Positions 14,375 to 19,845 of a DNA stretch of 19,845 nt are shown in pieces. Location: the NCBI GenBank assembly GCA_964423545.1, contig CAYRFV010000086.1, positions 1 through 19,845 of the forward strand, written 5' to 3'. This DNA is from JALOOE01 sp964423545 (GTDB taxonomy: Bacteria > Chloroflexota > Anaerolineae > CG2-30-64-16). The notes beneath the pieces are model-generated. The model saw only the letters and a program-made list of their open reading frames with translations, was not told where the DNA came from and did no database searches. The translations under genes and the position numbers were made by a program. Position 1 is the stretch's first letter; each line of letters opens with the position of its first letter.

Positions 14375-16405
14375 TCAGCCTTTGGCTCGCAGTTCTATCG
14401 TTCGCGCTTCGGCCAACAGCCTGAAATAGCGCAACACCAGCTCATCCGCCGGCCGGCCGCTCTCGATTTCAGCGAGATCGGCAATCTCGGCCACGGTGCG
14501 CGCGCCATCGGCCCAATACTGCAGCAGCACGCCATGTTCGTAGAAGCTGGCGCCTGCTTCTTCGTTCAGTTTCCAGTAGACCGGCATGAGGTGCGGCGCA
14601 TCGGCCTGCAACGCCATCGCAACATCGATGGGCCCGGGGAACAACCGGTGGGGAACCAGGGCGGCCGCCTCGGTCCGCCATTCCGGCTTCGTCGCTTCGG
14701 GCGCATCCCGTGTCGTCGGTGCATCCAGCGAGGCGCGGGCATCCACAACCTCGGCATGCACCCGCGCGGCGGCTGTCGCAGCTGCGGCGGCCGCTTCAGC
14801 GCGCCAGCCGGCGAGCTGCTCTGAGAGGTCCGGCGCCAGCCGGAGCAGGCTTGCCAGCGCCGATGCCATCCGTTCAGCGCGAAATCGGCTGTCGCGTTCG
14901 TAGTCGAAGCGAATCCGGCTGCGCGCGGCCGCATCGCCTGTTTCGTGCACTGCTCCGATCGCCCGCAACGCCCGTCGATCCGCCTCCGCGGCGAAGCGCG
15001 CCAACATCAGCCGGCCCAGCCAGCTGGCCTCCCGCGTCCCAGCCGCCGCCAACCAGGCGGCGTAGAATGCGGCCAGTGCACCGCTTCGCCCCAGGCTCTC
15101 GGCGCTGACTCGATCGGGGGTGTCCGCCGAGGTGTGATAATACCGGTCCGGCCATTGGATCAGCATCGGGGACGGGATGCCGACGCTCGGATCGGCCAGG
15201 ATGTAATGATCGGAACCCGCACTGAAGGGCGTTTCCTCGTGGCGGCAGATGGCCGGCTTTGATGCGAAGGACGAAGCCTCGCCGCCTACGAACGGCTCGC
15301 GCAGCCAGGCCAACAGGTGATCGGCGAAGGCTGCGCCTGCCTGGGGCAGATCGACCAACTGCCAGGCGCTGCCGGTCTGGCACTGGTCGGCGCCCACCAT
15401 GTCGAGGTTCAGCCCGGCGATCCAGCGGCCAGCCTGCACGTCGGCTGTGCGCTCGGCCAGCCAGGCAAAGGAGCCCGTCATCTCCGGCGGCCAGATGAAG
15501 CGGATGCCGCGGCGGGGCGGCGGCAGGCCGCCGTCACGGAACAACCGGGCAAGGGTGGCCGCGGTTTCGATCAGTGCGGCCGCGCCCGAGCCATTGTCGT
15601 GCGCGCCTGGCTGCGGATGGCACAGGTGGCTGACCAGGAGGAGTTCCCGCTCCGCCTCGCCGTTGCCGGGAATGAACCCCTCGACCACCTCGAAACTGCC
15701 GCGGTAAAACCGACTGGCGATCCTGGCCCACACCCGCACTGATTTGCCGTCGGCGAGGCCGGCGCGCAGCTTCTGCCCCTGCCGCGGACTGATCACGAAG
15801 CCCCATCCGTCGGGCTGGGCCTGACCTCCCCACCAGAAAGAGGTGTACTGCCGCGCGTCGGGCAGATCGAGCTCGCTGCGATCGCCGGCCGTCATCCCGT
15901 CGAACAGAATGCCGGCGGCCCCGCGACGCCGCACCGCATATTCCTGCACCATCGCGACCGGCGCTTGGGTCAGCACCAGCTTGCCGGCCACGTCGACTCC
16001 CGCGTAGTCCCCCTCGTCCCGCCCCCCTCGGCCACCGAGCGCCACCACGGCGAACTCGCCATCGACCGGGACGCTGCGCTGGATCAGGCTGATGGGTGTG
16101 GCGGTGAAATCACATAAGGTTTCACCGGTTTCCCCGCGCTCACCGAGCAACACCAGCCGGGCATCGTCACACGTCCATTCGAGAAAGCTGGGGGTCGACC
16201 AGAAGCGGGCGACGCCGTCGGCGGGATAGCGCCTGATCGCCACCTGCACGCCGGCCATAACAAGCTGCGCCGCCACATAGTCGGCGGCGGCCCGGAAGCC
16301 GGGGCTGGCCTGGATGCGATGGAAACGGCTGATCGCAACCACGTGCCGGTGGGCCACCTCGTCCCGGTAGGTGCGCCGGATCAGATCAGCAACTCTGTCG
16401 GCCAT
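14375..16405 (-). CDS. M28-type aminopeptidase with DUF4910-like organisation and C-terminal winged-helix-like region
   Basis: A 676-aa zinc peptidase-like protein. After an N-terminal helical part there is a PA-like insert (about 115-235), then the M28 catalytic core. VSHLCHPQPGAHDNGSG (258-274; H263, D270), E308 in PPEMTGS, D335 in GLNLDMVGAD, SAGSDHYI (395-402) and H424 in RYYHTSADTPD fit the metal ligands. The HPxxxxxDNxSG form is typical of DUF4910 aminopeptidase-like proteins. After about 560 there is an Ala-rich stretch, and residues about 590-676 look like a small winged-helix domain (YWKLNEEAGAS...TVAEIADL). ATG at 16405 is chosen over 16435 because AAGGAG sits 6 nt upstream. No signal peptide, so cytoplasmic. 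First gene of the five-gene minus-strand run. Confidence 0.82.
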   Translation of the reverse strand: MADRVADLIRRTYRDEVAHRHVVAISRFHRIQASPGFRAAADYVAAQLVMAGVQVAIRRYPADGVARFWSTPSFLEWTCDDARLVLLGERGETGETLCDFTATPISLIQRSVPVDGEFAVVALGGRGGRDEGDYAGVDVAGKLVLTQAPVAMVQEYAVRRRGAAGILFDGMTAGDRSELDLPDARQYTSFWWGGQAQPDGWGFVISPRQGQKLRAGLADGKSVRVWARIASRFYRGSFEVVEGFIPGNGEAERELLLVSHLCHPQPGAHDNGSGAAALIETAATLARLFRDGGLPPPRRGIRFIWPPEMTGSFAWLAERTADVQAGRWIAGLNLDMVGADQCQTGSAWQLVDLPQAGAAFADHLLAWLREPFVGGEASSFASKPAICRHEETPFSAGSDHYILADPSVGIPSPMLIQWPDRYYHTSADTPDRVSAESLGRSGALAAFYAAWLAAAGTREASWLGRLMLARFAAEADRRALRAIGAVHETGDAAARSRIRFDYERDSRFRAERMASALASLLRLAPDLSEQLAGWRAEAAAAAATAAARVHAEVVDARASLDAPTTRDAPEATKPEWRTEAAALVPHRLFPGPIDVAMALQADAPHLMPVYWKLNEEAGASFYEHGVLLQYWADGARTVAEIADLAEIESGRPADELVLRYFRLLAEARTIELRAKG

Positions 16406-16441
16406 GCGCGGGCTCCTTTTCACATTCGGACACAATCACCG

Positions 16442-16469
16442 ATTCTATCACAGCGGAGGCGCAGCACAA
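16442..16469 (-). promoter_or_regulatory. Predicted promoter for the aminopeptidase gene run
   Basis: On the minus strand TTGTGC (16469-16464), a 16-bp spacer and TAGAAT (16447-16442) precede the AAGGAG/ATG by a short leader. It is back-to-back with the promoter of the plus-strand lipoprotein gene. Confidence 0.5.
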
Positions 16470-16489
16470 AACACGCCCGCGATCGGCCT

Positions 16490-16518
16490 TTGGAGAGATC
16501 GTCGCCATGGCGTATAAT
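16490..16518 (+). promoter_or_regulatory. Promoter for the PEGA/DUF5107-like lipoprotein gene
   Basis: A perfect TATAAT (16513-16518) lies 17 bp after TTGGAG (16490-16495). Predicted start near 16525 gives a short leader with GAGGT (16534-16538) before the ATG at 16544. Confidence 0.7.
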
Positions 16519-16543
16519 ATGCAGGATTTTCTTGAGGTAGCCC

Positions 16544-18760
16544 ATGCAGACAACACGCTTCTCCGTTGGAAAGTGGCTCATCCTGGTCCCGGTGCTGGTG
16601 TTAGCCGCCGCGTGCTCGGCCCAGCGCCCGGATCCCTCATCGCCCCAGGCGCCGCAGCCGGCCGGTGCGCCTGCGGTGCTGGGTATCGGCAGGGGCACGG
16701 CGCAGTTGATCGTTGTGCCCAGTCCGGACGGCGTCCAGGTTATGGTGGATGGCGAGGTGCGCGGCGCATCGCCCCTGACGCTGACGCTGCCGGCCGGGGA
16801 GCATCGCATTGCGCTCAGTGCCGCGGGCTTCGCCCCCTTCTCCGAGACGATCGCCCTGGAGGGGGGCCGCGAAGCCACCTATGCGCCCGAGCTCGAGGAT
16901 ATCGAGCCTCCGGTGGCGCGGATCGCGGTCGACGTCTTTCAGGCGCCGTGGGAGGGGCAGACGCGCCTACGCGCCTTCGCCAACGACAACACCGGCGTGC
17001 TCGATATCGAGCTGGCGCTGGACGATCAGACGCTGGCCGCCCAGACGCTGGCCGCAATCGAGGGCGGCGAGTTGAGCCTGGACTTCACGCCGGCGGAGCT
17101 GCCGGGAATCCAGCCCGGTCGCACCTACACATTGACGGTCATTGCGACCGATGCGGCCGGCAACCAGGGGGTCGCGCAGCTGCCGCTTCCGATCGGCCCC
17201 AGGCTGCCGCTCACCGCGACGGCGGCCATGACATCGACCGTGGGCCAACAGCCGGCCAGCCCACCGCCGACCAGTTCGCCATCGGCGGAGCGCACTGCCG
17301 CGCCGGCAGTTCTGAGCCCGACAGCGCCGACGCCGGAGGCGGCGCCACGACCGGCCGCAGCTGCGACGGCAACCGCACGGCCGGCCCCTGTCAGCTTCCG
17401 CGTCTCCCAGGTCACAATTCCGACCTACCCGTACCCACCGTTCCTGCAGCCGGCTGTCGCCCCGGCGCTGGGCGCCGACCCGGCGTCGGATGGCTATCCT
17501 GTGTTGGTGTTGGACCGGTCGGCTTACGAAGCCTCCAACCCGAAGCCGGTGCCCATCACCTACACGCTGCTGATCCTCGAAAACCGCTTTCTGCGCCTGA
17601 CCCTCCTGCCCGAGCTGGGCGGCCGCATCTACGAAGTGGTCTTCAAGCCGACCGGCAACAACCAGCTCTATCGCAACCCGGTGATCAAGCCAACCGCGTG
17701 GGGCCCGGCCAACCCGCCGGGCGCCAACTGGTGGCCGGCTGCGGGAGGCATCGAATGGGGCTTCCCGGTGGAGGAGCACGGCTACGAATGGGGCAGGGAG
17801 TGGGGCTACGACTCGGTCCGCCTGCCCGATGGCGGTGTGATGGTCAGCCTCCTCATGCAGGATCCGGCGCGACCGTATGCGACTGTTAATGTCACGCTGT
17901 CGCCCGAGGCTGCCTTCTTTGTCGTCGAGCCGACCGTAGCCAATCCGACGGACGCGCCTGCGCGTATCAAGTGGTGGTCGAACGCGATGCTCGCGCCCGG
18001 CGCGGCCAACCAGGCAGGCCCTGACCTGCGCTTCATCTTTCCGGTCAACGAGGTGACGGTGCACAGCAGCGGCGATGCGAAGCTGCCCGCTGCCGGCCAG
18101 CCGATGTCGTGGCCGGTTTACGGGGATCGCGACCTGAGCCGGCTGGGGAACTGGGGCGCCTACCTCGGCTTCTTCGAACGGCCCGCCGCGCAGGGCGCTG
18201 CCGGGCCGAACGGGCCCGAGGGCTTCATGGGTGTCTATGACACGGCGGCGGGCGAAGGGATGCTGCGCATCTACCCCAGCGACGTGGCCAGGGGGGCCAA
18301 AGGCTTCGCGCCGGGTTGGAGCCAGCCGATTCCGTCGAGCGCCTGGACCGATGACGGCTCCGGCTACGTCGAGCTGCACGGTGGCCTCATGCCCACCTTC
18401 GACGAATGGCTCGAGCTGCCCCCGGCCGCGCAGGTGAGCTGGCAGGAGACCTGGTACCCCGTGGCCGGCATCAACGGCGTGACGCATGCCACCGCGGCCG
18501 CGGCGCTGCACCTGTCGATCGAGCCGACCGCGCTGCGGGTCAGCCTCTTTCCGACGACGCCGGTGCAGGGGGAAATCCGCGTTGCACTGCCCGGCGCAGC
18601 GCCGATCGCCAAAGCGGTGACGATCAGCCCGGCGGAGCCGTTCAGTGCGGCCATCCCATTGCCGGCGGACGCGGCCGCCCCGACCGAAGTGACGGTCACC
18701 CTGGTGAACGCGCAAGGGCAGACGATCTACGCATATCGCGGCCCGATCGGCGTGAAGTGA
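16544..18760 (+). CDS. Lipoprotein with PEGA domain and DUF5107-like C-terminal domain
   Basis: A 738-aa exported lipoprotein. The signal has lipobox LAAAC (C24). Residues about 51-110 are a PEGA domain (LIVVPSPDGVQVMVDGE ... LPAGEHRIALSAAGF). Residues about 120-218 are an Ig-like beta domain (YTLTVIATDAAGNQG). Residues 219-282 are a Pro/Ala/Thr linker. From about 315 to 640 there is a large beta-rich domain (LRLTLLPELGGRIYEVVFKPTGNNQLYRNP, GGIEWGFPVEEHGYEWG) that resembles DUF5107 and galactose-mutarotase-like folds, suggesting sugar or glycan binding. The last 100 residues form another beta module. No catalytic site is claimed. GAGGT lies 5 nt before the ATG. It is transcribed alone, divergent from the aminopeptidase gene. 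Confidence 0.82.
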   Translation: MQTTRFSVGKWLILVPVLVLAAACSAQRPDPSSPQAPQPAGAPAVLGIGRGTAQLIVVPSPDGVQVMVDGEVRGASPLTLTLPAGEHRIALSAAGFAPFSETIALEGGREATYAPELEDIEPPVARIAVDVFQAPWEGQTRLRAFANDNTGVLDIELALDDQTLAAQTLAAIEGGELSLDFTPAELPGIQPGRTYTLTVIATDAAGNQGVAQLPLPIGPRLPLTATAAMTSTVGQQPASPPPTSSPSAERTAAPAVLSPTAPTPEAAPRPAAAATATARPAPVSFRVSQVTIPTYPYPPFLQPAVAPALGADPASDGYPVLVLDRSAYEASNPKPVPITYTLLILENRFLRLTLLPELGGRIYEVVFKPTGNNQLYRNPVIKPTAWGPANPPGANWWPAAGGIEWGFPVEEHGYEWGREWGYDSVRLPDGGVMVSLLMQDPARPYATVNVTLSPEAAFFVVEPTVANPTDAPARIKWWSNAMLAPGAANQAGPDLRFIFPVNEVTVHSSGDAKLPAAGQPMSWPVYGDRDLSRLGNWGAYLGFFERPAAQGAAGPNGPEGFMGVYDTAAGEGMLRIYPSDVARGAKGFAPGWSQPIPSSAWTDDGSGYVELHGGLMPTFDEWLELPPAAQVSWQETWYPVAGINGVTHATAAAALHLSIEPTALRVSLFPTTPVQGEIRVALPGAAPIAKAVTISPAEPFSAAIPLPADAAAPTEVTVTLVNAQGQTIYAYRGPIGVK

Positions 18761-18765
18761 TGCGC

Positions 18766-18788
18766 CCCCGTGCCGGCCCGGCGCGGGG
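18766..18788 (+). other. GC-rich hairpin after the lipoprotein gene
   Basis: CCCCGTGCC and GGCGCGGGG pair (9 bp, one G-U) around a 5-nt loop, 5 bp after the stop codon. No T-run follows, so it is a possible U-less terminator only. Confidence 0.45.
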
Positions 18789-18828
18789 CAGGCGCCGATT
18801 TCGCGTCGCGCGCCCGCGCGCCTCCTCT

Positions 18829-18857
18829 TTGACGTTGCGGAGCGTTTCGAGTATACT
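18829..18857 (+). promoter_or_regulatory. Promoter of the tRNA array
   Basis: TTGACG (18829-18834), a 17-bp spacer and TATACT (18852-18857) place the start within a few bases of the first tRNA (18867). One of the clearest promoters in the window. Confidence 0.8.
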
Positions 18858-18866
18858 GGACCCGTT

Positions 18867-18941
18867 CGGGGCGTAGCGCAGTCCGGTTAGCGCGCTTGAT
18901 TTGGGTTCAAGAGGTCCGGAGTTCAAATCTCCGCGCCCCGA
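18867..18941 (+). tRNA. tRNA-Pro (TGG)
   Basis: Full cloverleaf: acceptor CGGGGCG/CGCCCCG, D-stem GCGC/GCGC, anticodon stem CTTGA/TCAAG with loop TTTGGGT (anticodon TGG), T-stem CGGAG/CTCCG with loop TTCAAAT, discriminator A. The 3' CCA is not encoded. First gene of a three-tRNA array. Confidence 0.95.
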
Positions 18942-18955
18942 CTGGCAGCGTTCAT

Positions 18956-19027
18956 GCGGGCGTAGCTCAGGGGTAGAGCGCCTGCCTTCCAAGCAGGATG
19001 TCGCGAGTCCGAATCTCGTCGCCCGCT
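18956..19027 (+). tRNA. tRNA-Gly (TCC)
   Basis: Full cloverleaf: acceptor GCGGGCG/CGCCCGC, D-stem GCTC/GAGC, anticodon stem CCTGC/GCAGG with loop CTTCCAA (anticodon TCC), T-stem GCGAG/CTCGT with loop TCCGAAT, discriminator T. CCA is not encoded. 14 nt after tRNA-Pro. Confidence 0.95.
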
Positions 19028-19036
19028 CTTGGTTGT

Positions 19037-19109
19037 GGGTCCCTAGCTCAGCGGTTAGAGCGGCCGGCTCATAACCGGTTGGTCCTGGGTTCGAATCCCG
19101 GGGGACCCA
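19037..19109 (+). tRNA. tRNA with CAT anticodon (elongator Met, or Ile2)
   Basis: Full cloverleaf: acceptor GGGTCCC/GGGACCC, D-stem GCTC/GAGC, anticodon stem GCCGG/CCGGT with loop CTCATAA (anticodon CAT), T-stem CTGGG/CCCGG, discriminator A. It is not the initiator: base pair 1-72 is a normal G-C and the anticodon stem lacks the three stacked G-C pairs. Elongator Met is the default call; an Ile tRNA whose C34 is modified to lysidine by TilS cannot be excluded. Confidence 0.9.
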
Positions 19110-19125
19110 TCTGCTCGAAGCCACT

Positions 19126-19165
19126 CGGCGTGTCTCAGCATCCCAGAGACGCGCCGTTTTCTTGT
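19126..19165 (+). terminator. Intrinsic terminator of the tRNA array
   Basis: CGGCGTGTCTC (19126-19136) pairs with GAGACGCGCCG (19146-19156), 11 bp with one G-U, around a 9-nt loop, followed by TTTTCTTGTT. It ends transcription 17 bp after the last tRNA. Confidence 0.85.
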
Positions 19166-19171
19166 TCTCGC

Positions 19172-19220
19172 CGGAGTCGATCCGGCCGGATCGACTCCGA
19201 CCGGATCCAAGCGAATCCGG
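19172..19220. repeat. 28-bp perfect palindrome plus adjacent inverted repeat
   Basis: CGGAGTCGATCCGG (19172-19185) is followed without spacer by its exact reverse complement (19186-19199). Next to it CCGGAT (19201-19206) and ATCCGG (19215-19220) form a second inverted repeat with an 8-bp spacer. The CCGGATC core recurs in both. The cluster lies just before the -35 of the restriction-subunit-like gene, so it could be an operator for a dimeric regulator or a mobile-element remnant. Confidence 0.75.
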
Positions 19221-19223
19221 CGT

Positions 19224-19252
19224 TTGGCTCCCTCATAGGCCTGTGATATACT
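19224..19252 (+). promoter_or_regulatory. Promoter for the HsdR-like gene
   Basis: TTGGCT (19224-19229), a 17-bp spacer and TATACT (19247-19252). The predicted start is about 28 nt upstream of the ATG at 19287. Confidence 0.65.
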
Positions 19253-19286
19253 CCTCGTGTCGCCCGTTTCATCCATTGAGCTTCCG

Positions 19287-19838
19287 ATGCCTCTGCCCGA
19301 ACAACGTGCTCGCACCCTCATCGACGCCTTGCTGGCATCTGCCGGTTGGCAAGTACAGGATCGGAGCCGGGCCAACCTGGCCGCGGCCGCTGGGGTCGCG
19401 GTGCGCGAGTTTCCCCTGGATACCGGCGAGGCTGACTACCTCTTGTTCGTCGATCGGAGGGCCATCGGCGGAGTAGAGGCCAAGCCGGAGGGCGCCACCC
19501 TCAGCGGCGTCGAGGCGCAGTCCGGCAGATACAGCGATGGCCTGCCAACCCACATCCCTGCCTGGCATCGCCCCCTGCCCTTTCTCTACGAGAGCACCGG
19601 CGTCGAAACCTTCTTCACCAACCGCCTCGACCCGCAGCCGCGTAGCCGCCGGGTGTTCGCCTTTCACCGGCCGGAGACACTGGCGGAATGGGCCGGCGCT
19701 CGTGGGGCGGGGCGGCGCGACCGGGCGGGGAGACCCCGCCCCTACAGGTGGCGCGCGGGGTCGGTCGTGGGGGCGAGGTCGCCTTGCCCCCATACGTATC
19801 AAGCCAACAGTATGTCAGAGAAGGCTTTCGTAGCCTAA
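19287..19838 (+). pseudogene. N-terminal fragment of a type I restriction enzyme R-subunit-like protein
   Basis: The first about 138 residues resemble the N-terminal nuclease region of HsdR-type proteins: AGWQVQDRSRANLAAAAGVAVREFPLD-like lead-in, then the PD-(D/E)XK core with GEADYLLFV (47-55, D50) and GGVEAKPEG (61-69, E64 and K66), then RPLPFLYESTGVETFFTN and RVFAFHRPETLAEW (122-135). From about codon 139 the frame runs into a GC-rich palindromic repeat and encodes an Arg/Gly/Pro-rich tail without similarity before TAA at 19838. Intact HsdR proteins are 750-1100 aa with a helicase motor, so the gene is truncated here. ATG 19287 is preferred over 19257, which overlaps the predicted transcription start. 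No hsdS or hsdM is in the window; they, or the rest of hsdR, could lie to the right. Confidence 0.75.
19702..19797. repeat. GC-rich palindromic repeat pair interrupting the HsdR-like frame
   Basis: Two related palindromes: GGGCGGGG-aga-CCCCGCCC followed by CTAC (19723-19745), with a preceding GTGGGGCGGGG (19702-19712) that can also pair, and GGGGGCGAGG-tcg-CCTTGCCCCC (19769-19791, approximate). Similarity of the coding frame to restriction subunits is lost where they begin. They look like interspersed REP/MITE-like elements that normally sit between genes. Confidence 0.65.
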
Positions 19839-19845
19839 TGTTGTG

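Noticed and set aside
16967..18715. 582-codon minus-strand open frame
   Set aside because: Antisense to the lipoprotein gene with lipobox and PEGA domain; Arg/Gly-rich with no motif.
18766..18820. CRISPR or multi-repeat array in the GC-rich stretch after the lipoprotein gene
   Set aside because: Only one hairpin and low-complexity GC runs are present, without regular repeat-spacer spacing.
19037..19109. Initiator tRNA-fMet
   Set aside because: Position 1-72 is a normal G-C pair and the anticodon stem lacks the three consecutive G-C pairs of initiators.

Overview
The window is a high-GC bacterial chromosome segment, probably from a Chloroflexota member (Anaerolineae/Caldilineae-like) and probably from a draft or metagenome assembly. 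That assignment is inference. It rests on lipoproteins with long Pro/Thr/Ala-rich linkers after the lipobox, an SH3b lipoprotein, a PEGA plus DUF5107-type lipoprotein, a very large GT39-type membrane glycosyltransferase, and GC-rich interspersed palindromes. A run of ten Ns (9958-9967) marks an assembly gap inside one gene.

Layout. Almost everything from 45 to 16405 is on the minus strand, and genes from 16544 onward are on the plus strand. Reading the minus strand in its own direction from 16405: an M28/DUF4910-type aminopeptidase, a PHP phosphoesterase, a TtcA-like tRNA thiolase, an inositol-monophosphatase-family enzyme and a nine-TPR membrane protein form one tight run. An SH3b lipoprotein follows with its own extended -10 promoter. 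Next come a membrane-anchored clan-A glycoside hydrolase and an 825-aa GT39-like glycosyltransferase (ATGA overlap), then a metallo-beta-lactamase-fold hydrolase and a JAMM/Mec-like metalloprotease (start overlaps the preceding stop). After a strong promoter and a roughly 370-nt leader with an intrinsic terminator come cysK, an M19-like dipeptidase and cysE.

The cysteine block is the most coherent system. CysE makes O-acetylserine and CysK converts it to cysteine. Between them sits an M19-like dipeptidase, a family that includes cysteinyl-dipeptide hydrolases. Just upstream is a JAMM hydrolase of the type that frees cysteine from a sulfur-carrier protein. The promoter plus leader terminator suggests that transcription of cysK, the dipeptidase gene and cysE is attenuated. 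No T-box or SAM-I consensus could be matched to that leader.

On the plus strand a divergent promoter pair (16442-16518) separates the aminopeptidase gene from a large lipoprotein gene. A tRNA array follows, Pro(TGG)-Gly(TCC)-Met(CAT), with a consensus-like promoter and an intrinsic terminator. Beyond it lie a 28-bp perfect palindrome, another promoter, and the N-terminal nuclease part of a type I restriction R-subunit-like protein. Its similarity stops where GC-rich palindromic repeats begin (about 19702), so the right end looks like an accessory, eroded junction next to tRNA genes.
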